From an uncultured Alphaproteobacteria bacterium (GTDB lineage Bacteria; Pseudomonadota; Alphaproteobacteria; CAAHEQ01; UBA3637), in the NCBI GenBank assembly GCA_937935995.1, contig CALGXF010000012.1, positions 1-10,395 on the forward strand: a stretch of DNA of 10,395 bases. The letters are read 5' to 3'. Each line of letters starts with the position of its first letter. Position 1 is the first letter of the stretch. The position numbers were made by a program, and so were the translations under genes. The notes under the pieces are model-generated. The model was not told where the DNA came from. It ran no database searches and was given only the letters and a program-made list of their open reading frames with translations. Positions 1 to 5,015 of the stretch are shown here, piece by piece.

Positions 1-6
1 AGGAGA
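1..6 (+). promoter_or_regulatory. Shine-Dalgarno for the first pilin-like gene
   Basis: AGGAGA lies at the very left edge, five bases before the ATG at 12. It supports that start. Any promoter or upstream operon partner lies outside the window. Confidence 0.75.
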
Positions 7-11
7 AGCGC

Positions 12-1121
12 ATGCGAAAAGAACAAATCGGTCGTTCGATGATAGAAATGCTGGCGGTGCTGGCACTGGTCGGGATTTTAGTTATCGGGGCTTTGGCCGG
101 GTTCGTGTATGCGCGCCGCAAAGCATCGGCAGACTTTATTTTATCGGATGTCTCTTTGGCCTACATGGAAGCGTCGGAAAAGGAAATGAATTTCGGACGT
201 CATGTGGTTTCTTTTAAACCGGAGTCGGGATTTGTTGTTGAAACGGAACGGGTATCGACGGCAGATGGTTCTTGGACAGATATTGTCATTGTGAATGAAG
301 TACCTGAATCGGTGTGTCGGATTTTACAAACGATGATGGAAACGGGTTCATTTGTTCTATTGGAATGGTCGGATGCAGTTGATGATTATGTTCAACTGAC
401 GAGCTGTTCATCGGATAAGAACGAGATGATATTTGGATACGGCAAAGCGATGGGTTGCGATTGCCCAGACCATGCGCGTTGTCAATTAACGGCGGGTTGT
501 GTGTGTGATTTTGGGTATGAGATGTCGGCCGCCGGTTCGTGTGAAGAAATGGTTTGTCCGGTTGTCAAGGAAATAGAAGACATCACGGAAGAATATTGTT
601 GTCTTAAAGCTACCGGGCTTTGGGATGGTACGTGTTATTGTGCAGAAGATTATTACTTTAACGGGACGCAATGTGTTCCGGCGCAAGGATTTTGCGTTTA
701 TGCGTATGAAGAACCGACGGGGAGCGGCGAATATTATGCCGATTGTGCGTATCATTTATCGCAAAGCGTTTCATCGGATAATACGGTTTCAGTGGAAATG
801 ACAGTCGAAATGGCTTGTCCGTCCGGTCAATATTGTATTTTAAGTTGGGCGCAGGATGATTGCTCCACAAAGATTAACCCTTCCGGCGCACCAACAATTT
901 ACGGACGGTGTGCAACCTTATCTATGCTGTATAGCCAATGTCACCAGTATGAAGAAACATTGTTGCCGACAGTTCGTGCCAGACAAGCCTGCGATGCCGG
1001 TCAGTATTGTTTGTTGCGCTGGTCCAGTGATACATGTAACACGTCGTTATCCGGAGCTTCTTTGATTTACGGCGTGTGTTTGGAATTGAATAATAACACG
1101 GCCGTCTGCCCTATCAATTAA
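12..1121 (+). CDS. Type IV prepilin-like protein with long cysteine-rich ectodomain
   Basis: This 369-residue protein begins with a short basic leader and a prepilin-type motif: G7, then R-S-M-I-E with Glu at mature position 5, followed by a hydrophobic helix to about residue 34. Prepilin peptidase would be expected to cut after G7 and leave the helix as a membrane anchor or pilus-core segment. Residues 40-145 form a pilin-like domain with C102 and C132 as a likely disulfide. From residue 149 the chain is very rich in Cys (26 in the protein). Residues 149-177 have EGF-like spacing (C.C..HA.C.....C.C..GY), and residues 268-366 are two related modules with C-x5-C-x8-C. Ordinary pilins are usually under 200 residues, so this one probably displays extra domains at the surface. 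A good Shine-Dalgarno supports the start. The next gene follows after 15 bases, suggesting one operon. The ligand or function is unknown. Confidence 0.8.
   Translation: MRKEQIGRSMIEMLAVLALVGILVIGALAGFVYARRKASADFILSDVSLAYMEASEKEMNFGRHVVSFKPESGFVVETERVSTADGSWTDIVIVNEVPESVCRILQTMMETGSFVLLEWSDAVDDYVQLTSCSSDKNEMIFGYGKAMGCDCPDHARCQLTAGCVCDFGYEMSAAGSCEEMVCPVVKEIEDITEEYCCLKATGLWDGTCYCAEDYYFNGTQCVPAQGFCVYAYEEPTGSGEYYADCAYHLSQSVSSDNTVSVEMTVEMACPSGQYCILSWAQDDCSTKINPSGAPTIYGRCATLSMLYSQCHQYEETLLPTVRARQACDAGQYCLLRWSSDTCNTSLSGASLIYGVCLELNNNTAVCPIN
813..1109 (+). repeat. Two degenerate tandem cysteine modules within the pilin-like gene
   Basis: Residues 268-310 and 326-366 of the first protein align as two copies of one module. 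Both share A-C-x-x-G-Q-Y-C-[IL]-L-x-W, then C-x8-C, an [IL]-Y-G-x-C motif, and a final Cys ten residues later. Spacing is C-x5-C-x8-C-x13 or 15-C-x9-C in both. The copies have diverged at DNA level, so this is an old intragenic duplication rather than a recent repeat. Confidence 0.7.
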
Positions 1122-1125
1122 TAGA

Positions 1126-1130
1126 AAGGA
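1126..1130 (+). promoter_or_regulatory. Shine-Dalgarno for the lectin-like gene
   Basis: AAGGA lies six bases before the ATG at 1137, in the 15-base gap after the first pilin-like gene. It supports translation of the + strand frame rather than the long antisense frame over the same stretch. Confidence 0.65.
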
Positions 1131-1136
1131 AAAAGA

Positions 1137-1550
1137 ATGAAAAAAAGACTAATAAGGATTTGTTTGGGGTTGGTTTTGTCGTTGCTGATGTCTACATCGG
1201 TTGATGCGGCCTGTGCAGAAGGACGGGAACTAACCGGAAAAAATGGGCACGTATATTGTATAAGCAACATTGCGATAAATTGGTACTCGGCCTTTGCATG
1301 GTGTGATGCACAAGGACGCAGTTTGGCAACAATAGAGCAAATATGTGATATTGATGACACGCAAAAATGGGACGGAAATTTTGGGGACGGAAAGTGCCTT
1401 AACGTGAATGATACTTCAGCACCATACATTTCAGTTTGGTCCTCTCTTCCGTATGGCCTTGAACATGCAGTCGTTGTTGAGTTATCTAAGGGAAAGGTTC
1501 GCACCGAAGGTCGTGGTTCTCTCTATAACTATTACCCCATTTGTTGGTAA
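1137..1550 (+). CDS. Small secreted protein resembling a C-type-lectin-like domain
   Basis: This 137-residue protein has a clear Sec signal peptide: K/R-rich start, hydrophobic residues 8-18, and likely cleavage after V-D-A at residue 24. The mature part is about 113 residues with six cysteines (26, 41, 56, 70, 87, 136). Residues 48-69 carry N-W-x-x-A-x-x-W-C-x-x-x-G-x-x-L-A-x-I, the first-helix signature of C-type-lectin-like folds. The later W-S-S at 101-103, the A-V-V-V strand and the near-terminal Cys fit the same fold. No EPN or WND calcium/sugar motif is visible, so sugar binding is not shown. It follows the upstream pilin-like gene by 15 bases and is probably co-transcribed, which suggests a periplasmic or surface partner. 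Half of its Ile codons (5 of 10) are ATA, unlike the housekeeping genes nearby. The fold assignment is by eye from sequence motifs. Confidence 0.65.
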   Translation: MKKRLIRICLGLVLSLLMSTSVDAACAEGRELTGKNGHVYCISNIAINWYSAFAWCDAQGRSLATIEQICDIDDTQKWDGNFGDGKCLNVNDTSAPYISVWSSLPYGLEHAVVVELSKGKVRTEGRGSLYNYYPICW

Positions 1551-1590
1551 GAGAAACTGTTTTTTATGATTTTTCGACTGCATTTTCCGC

Positions 1591-1619
1591 TTGATAAACT
1601 TGTACGTATGGAGTAAAAA
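1591..1619 (+). promoter_or_regulatory. Weak candidate promoter for the second pilin-like gene
   Basis: TTGATA (1591-1596) and TAAAAA (1614-1619) are 17 bases apart in the 115-base gap before the gene at 1666. The -35 matches the sigma-70 consensus at five of six positions, the -10 at only four, in A-rich DNA where chance matches are common. The rest of this gap shows no gene and no convincing terminator. Confidence 0.2.
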
Positions 1620-1665
1620 AAGAAAAAAACCTGATTAAAGTTCATAAAGAACAAGGAAATGATGG

Positions 1666-2508
1666 ATGACTTATCGAATAAAGTTAAATAAAAACCAAAA
1701 ACAAATGAAACAACGTAGTTATCGTTTGTTGGAGATGTTGGGTATTTTATTGATTGTCGAGGTGTTAGGCATTGTGGTCTTTTTCGGGTTTACATATTCG
1801 ATGAATAAGTACACGGCTCACCAAGTCATAGAAAATGTTCAATTGTGTGCGCGCATTGTTCAGGACGATTTAATCGGCGATATGCAGCTTGATGAAGAAA
1901 GGGGACTCGGTTCCTATTTAACAAAACAAAAAGATTTTTCTTATGTCGGCTTTTTAAGCTCAATAAGCGGTTTAAAGATATCGGTAAAGCCAGTGTCAAA
2001 ACGCTTGTGTGAAGAGATGGTTAAGAAAAAACTTCAAGGCGTGAAAATTAAAGTTAAGTCCCCTGACTATAGCTCAGATTCTCTTCCTTGTTCGGAGGGA
2101 GAAAACGAAATAGAGTTTTCTTTTAGAGAAATAATAAAACAATGCGATGCATCCCATGATTGCCCTTCCGGATATTACTGTGAGTGGCCTCTTGTGCATT
2201 CTGAACATGGAATTATAAAATCTAGAGGTGAATGTAGCCAGTGTCCGTCGGGTATCTTCGACTTGCTCTCTGACTTTAGCACTACGACAGCGGAGCAATG
2301 CCATCGATGTGGAGATAATTATTTTCTGTTCATGAATAGCTTTGCTCTTGAGTGCGGTAAATGTAATAGAAGAGACCTCGTCAAACCAACATCAAAAGAA
2401 GAGTGTATGCGTTGTCCAAATCGTTACTTTGATGGCAAGTATTGCAGATTGTGTCAAGAAGGGGTTGTTTCCGAAGACGGAACAAAATGTATATATTCTG
2501 AGAAATGA
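1666..2508 (+). CDS. Divergent type IV prepilin-like protein with cysteine-rich repeats
   Basis: This 280-residue protein has a basic N-terminal tail (residues 1-17), then S-Y-R-L-L-E and a hydrophobic helix to about residue 44. E23 occupies the Glu-5 position of prepilins, but the residue before the expected cut is Ser18 rather than Gly, and a second Glu (E32) lies inside the helix. Residues 50-155 align by eye with the pilin domain of the first gene: V-x-x-V-x-x-x-x-C at C115, a second Cys at C142, then N-E-I-x-F. Residues 160-275 hold 14 Cys, mostly in C-x2-C and C-P-S-G units, as in growth-factor-receptor-like cysteine-rich repeats, including the C-P-S-G-x-Y-C motif also found in the first protein. 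AAGGA eight bases upstream supports this start. Nine of 17 Ile codons are ATA. It is probably membrane-anchored with an external cysteine-rich domain. Ligand and function are unknown. Confidence 0.75.
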   Translation: MTYRIKLNKNQKQMKQRSYRLLEMLGILLIVEVLGIVVFFGFTYSMNKYTAHQVIENVQLCARIVQDDLIGDMQLDEERGLGSYLTKQKDFSYVGFLSSISGLKISVKPVSKRLCEEMVKKKLQGVKIKVKSPDYSSDSLPCSEGENEIEFSFREIIKQCDASHDCPSGYYCEWPLVHSEHGIIKSRGECSQCPSGIFDLLSDFSTTTAEQCHRCGDNYFLFMNSFALECGKCNRRDLVKPTSKEECMRCPNRYFDGKYCRLCQEGVVSEDGTKCIYSEK

Positions 2509-2569
2509 TAAGAAACCTTGTGCATCAGCGTCGTTCAGGAGTGATTGAATCTTGAATATTGTTGTGTTT

Positions 2570-2597
2570 AAAAAAGGAGCCGATCGGCTCCTTTTTT
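2570..2597. terminator. Bidirectional rho-independent terminator
   Basis: A perfect palindrome at 2576-2591 forms a six-base-pair G/C-rich stem (GGAGCC with GGCTCC) around a GATC loop, flanked by A6 on the left and T6 on the right. It therefore works in principle on both strands. It sits between the convergent pilin-like gene (ending 2508) and the LOG gene, whose stop codon (2596-2598) lies within the T tract. Confidence 0.85.
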
Positions 2598-3171
2598 ATC
2601 CGTGTAATCGTTCGTAAATGCGATAGGCTTCCGGTAATGCTTCTTCAACCGTATCTACAAAGCCGACATAATTGGCTTTTTCTTTATTCAATGCGCCGTC
2701 TTCGTACATGCGTTTTAATTGTTCTTTAAAGGGTTCCCAAAATCCTTGCAAATTAATAAATACCAACGGTTTTTTGGGAATTTCACCCGTTTGAATTAAA
2801 ACCGAAAATTCGGCCAGCTCGTCCAAAGTTCCCCAGCCGCCCGGTAAAATCAGCATAACATCGCCTTCTTCAAACATTTTGAATTTACGAACGGACAAAT
2901 TGGGAACGATTTCAATTTCTCCTTCCTTAAACAAGCCCGGATTTTCACATTGCAGTTCCAATAATTTGGGGGTCGTAATGCCGCGAATGGAAGCACATTC
3001 CCGTAAAGCACCGTGAAAAACCTGACCCATCATGCCGTTGTCGCCGATGCCGAAAACCAATTGCATATTGTTCTGGCCGATGATTTCACCTAATTTAAAA
3101 GCGGCATCATTGTATCGATTGTCGATGCTTTTGGCTGCGCCGCCGAAGACCGTAATTCGTTTAAATGTCAT
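2596..3171 (-). CDS. LOG-family cytokinin riboside 5'-monophosphate phosphoribohydrolase
   Basis: This 191-residue protein has the usual length and Rossmann-like layout of the LOG (Lonely Guy, TIGR00730-type) family. The signature P-G-G-W-G-T-L-D-E is at residues 110-118. It follows an R-K-F-K-M segment that provides the conserved Arg. The first nucleotide-binding turn (L-V-F-G-I-G-D-N-G-M-M-G) is at about residues 38-49. Family members release ribose 5-phosphate from cytokinin nucleotides or other nucleoside 5'-monophosphates such as AMP. In most bacteria the true substrate is uncertain, and older annotations wrongly say lysine decarboxylase. The enzyme is expected to be cytosolic. AAGGAG six bases upstream (3178-3183) supports the start. 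It is divergent from the Clp-type gene across 95 bases and ends inside a shared terminator, so it is a single-gene transcript. Confidence 0.9.
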   Translation of the reverse strand: MTFKRITVFGGAAKSIDNRYNDAAFKLGEIIGQNNMQLVFGIGDNGMMGQVFHGALRECASIRGITTPKLLELQCENPGLFKEGEIEIVPNLSVRKFKMFEEGDVMLILPGGWGTLDELAEFSVLIQTGEIPKKPLVFINLQGFWEPFKEQLKRMYEDGALNKEKANYVGFVDTVEEALPEAYRIYERLHG

Positions 3172-3197
3172 GGCTTACTCCTTTTTTCCTTGTTATT

Positions 3198-3227
3198 TTG
3201 CACTGAATTCCTTAATCTTTTATTAAG
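3198..3227 (+). promoter_or_regulatory. Candidate promoter with overlapping inverted repeat in a divergent gap
   Basis: TTGCAC (3198-3203) and TATTAA (3221-3226), 17 bases apart, are a plausible but weak sigma-70-type promoter for the Clp-type ATPase gene. A perfect inverted repeat, CTTAAT-5-ATTAAG (3211-3227), overlaps the -10 and could be an operator acting on one or both divergent genes. Confidence 0.3.
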
Positions 3228-3266
3228 ACAAAAGGGCTAAACTGATGAAAAAGAAAGGGCCTTTTC

Positions 3267-5015
3267 ATGACAAACACAGATATTTCAAAATATATCATTG
3301 ATTATACGGAACAAAACAAAAAAGAAAAGTTAATCCATTTGATTGGACGAACGGATGAAATGAACCGATTGGTTCACATTTTGTTGCGCAAGTCCAGAAA
3401 CAATCCGGCGATTGTCGGGCCTTCCGGCATTGGGAAAACGGCTTTGGTCGAGGGATTAATTGATTTTTTGGCGTCCGAAAATGTGCCGGATGCGTTGAAA
3501 AATAAGCATGTTGTCGGCGTGGATGTGGCTGCTTTGATGTTGGACAGCGAAAATGACAGGACTTATGCTCAAACATTAAAGGCGATTTTTGAACACATTG
3601 TCGCAAACAAAGGACAATATATCCTGTACATCAAAGATGTCAGCTTTTTGGTTCGGACGGATGTCAGTCCGGAAAATATCGAACCGGCAAAGTTTTTAAA
3701 GTTAAAATTATTGGACGGGTCATTGAATTGCATCGTTGAAACTGATCCGTTTGCTTATCGTGGATATTTGGAAAAAGATACGGCGGTTTTGCAGATGTTG
3801 CAAACGGTCTTTTTGGAAGAACCGACAGCGGCTCAAACAATCCAAATCGTGCAGGCTTTGAAGAAAAATTATGAAGAATTTTATGATGTCGTTATTTCCG
3901 ATGCTTTTGTCGAAGCGGCAGTTAATTTGACGAATCGATATATCAAACAACGTTATTTCCCGGAAAAAACATTGGACTTGTTGGATGATGCAGCCAGCTT
4001 GATGCAAATGGACAAAGCGGCCGGAAAACTGCCGGTTGAAACGAAAGAAGTGCCGATTGATCTCGGCATGCGCGTGATTTCCGACTGGACAGGCATTCCG
4101 GTGGAAAAAGTCGATACAGAAGATAAAAAAAGATTGGCTACTGCCGAAGAACACTTGAAAAAACGGGTCGTTGGTCAAGATAACGCCGTTGTCGTGGTGG
4201 CTGATGCTTTGCGCCGGTCTCGTTCGGGATTGCAAGATCCTAACCGTCCGATTGGATCTTTCCTGTTCATCGGGGAAACCGGTATCGGTAAAACGGAATT
4301 GGCTAAGTCTTTGGCAGAATTTATGTTTAATGATGAAACGGCTTTGTTGCGGCTGGATATGTCCGAATACATGGAAAAAAATTCCGTCACGCGGTTAATC
4401 GGCCCGCCACCCGGAACGCCCGGATTTGAATTAGGCGGTTTGTTGACGGAAGGGGTGCGGTTGAAACCTTTCCAAGTCGTTTTGTTCGACGAAATTGAAA
4501 AAGCAAACCCGGATATTTTAACGTTATTGTTGCAAGTGTTGGATGAAGGTCGTTTAACGGACAGCAAAGGGGTGTCGGTGGATTTCAGAAATACGATTAT
4601 TATTATGACGTCCAACGTGGCATCAAATATGCCGACGTACCAACGGATGAGTGTGTTAACGCAGTTCTTCCGGCCGGAATTTTTAAACCGGATTGACGAT
4701 ATTGTGACTTTCCATCAATTAAGTGAAGAGCATTTGCGCAAAATTATTGATATTCATTTGAACAAACTGTTAAAACGAGCGGCAGCCGAAGGGTATTATT
4801 TAACCGTAGACGACCGTGCCAAACAATGGTTCGTTGATGAAGTGTTTACGTCCAAATTCGGTGTCCGTGCTTTGAAGCGCTTGTTACAGCATCAAATTGA
4901 AAATCCGTTGGCTTTCTTAATCATGCAAGAAAAAGTAAAGCCGGGTAGTGACGTATTAGTCACGATGGATGAAGCCGGCAAAAAAGTTCAAATTTTTGCA
5001 AAGCACAAAAAATGA
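3267..5015 (+). CDS. Minimal Hsp100/Clp-type double AAA+ ATPase with degenerate first module
   Basis: This 582-residue protein is closest by eye to ClpB, but it starts at the first AAA+ module (D1). The roughly 150-residue N-domain is absent, and so is the coiled-coil M-domain expected near residue 250. D1 (about 20-250) keeps Walker A (G-P-S-G-I-G-K-T, 51-58). Its Walker B reads I-L-Y-I-K-D (119-124) instead of hhhhDE, the R-R-F arginine-finger segment is L-Q-M-L-Q (175-179), and the K-Y-R-G pore loop is gone. D2 (about 290-580) looks ATPase-competent: Walker A 336-343, Walker B F-D-E 407-409, T-S-N sensor 448-450, arginine finger R475, sensor-2 Arg in G-V-R at 532-534. Its pore loop, G-Y-V-G in ClpB, is G-T-P-G (383-386). 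No ClpP-docking loop is visible. ClpB unfolds aggregates by threading; this variant may be a non-threading remodeler or a regulator. The Shine-Dalgarno (AAAGGG, 3254-3259) is modest. mutY overlaps its stop. Confidence 0.88.
   Translation: MTNTDISKYIIDYTEQNKKEKLIHLIGRTDEMNRLVHILLRKSRNNPAIVGPSGIGKTALVEGLIDFLASENVPDALKNKHVVGVDVAALMLDSENDRTYAQTLKAIFEHIVANKGQYILYIKDVSFLVRTDVSPENIEPAKFLKLKLLDGSLNCIVETDPFAYRGYLEKDTAVLQMLQTVFLEEPTAAQTIQIVQALKKNYEEFYDVVISDAFVEAAVNLTNRYIKQRYFPEKTLDLLDDAASLMQMDKAAGKLPVETKEVPIDLGMRVISDWTGIPVEKVDTEDKKRLATAEEHLKKRVVGQDNAVVVVADALRRSRSGLQDPNRPIGSFLFIGETGIGKTELAKSLAEFMFNDETALLRLDMSEYMEKNSVTRLIGPPPGTPGFELGGLLTEGVRLKPFQVVLFDEIEKANPDILTLLLQVLDEGRLTDSKGVSVDFRNTIIIMTSNVASNMPTYQRMSVLTQFFRPEFLNRIDDIVTFHQLSEEHLRKIIDIHLNKLLKRAAAEGYYLTVDDRAKQWFVDEVFTSKFGVRALKRLLQHQIENPLAFLIMQEKVKPGSDVLVTMDEAGKKVQIFAKHKK

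Noticed and set aside
345..458. Possible third copy of the cysteine module in the first pilin-like protein (G-S-F-V-L-L-E-W-S at residues 112-120 resembles G-Q-Y-C-L-L-R-W-S)
   Set aside because: This stretch aligns better with the pilin core of the third gene (paired cysteines and N-E-x-x-F), and it lacks the C-x5-C-x8-C spacing.
1118..1504. Long open frame on the - strand covering most of the lectin-like gene
   Set aside because: The + strand frame has a signal peptide, a Shine-Dalgarno and a recognisable motif. The antisense product has no recognisable features.
1659..1691. Tiny + strand frame (M-M-D-D-L-S-N-K-V-K) using ATG codons just before the third gene start
   Set aside because: It is ten residues long, shares the same Shine-Dalgarno region, and shows nothing beyond chance. 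The 1666 start gives the coherent prepilin-like protein.
3253..3264. AAAGGGCCTTTT hairpin-like sequence over the ribosome-binding site of the Clp-type gene
   Set aside because: It is not a perfect palindrome and the possible stem has essentially no loop, so a regulatory hairpin is not supported.
3720..4615. Two antisense open frames inside the Clp-type gene
   Set aside because: They lie opposite strongly conserved AAA+ coding sequence and their translations show no domain. They are shadows of codon bias.
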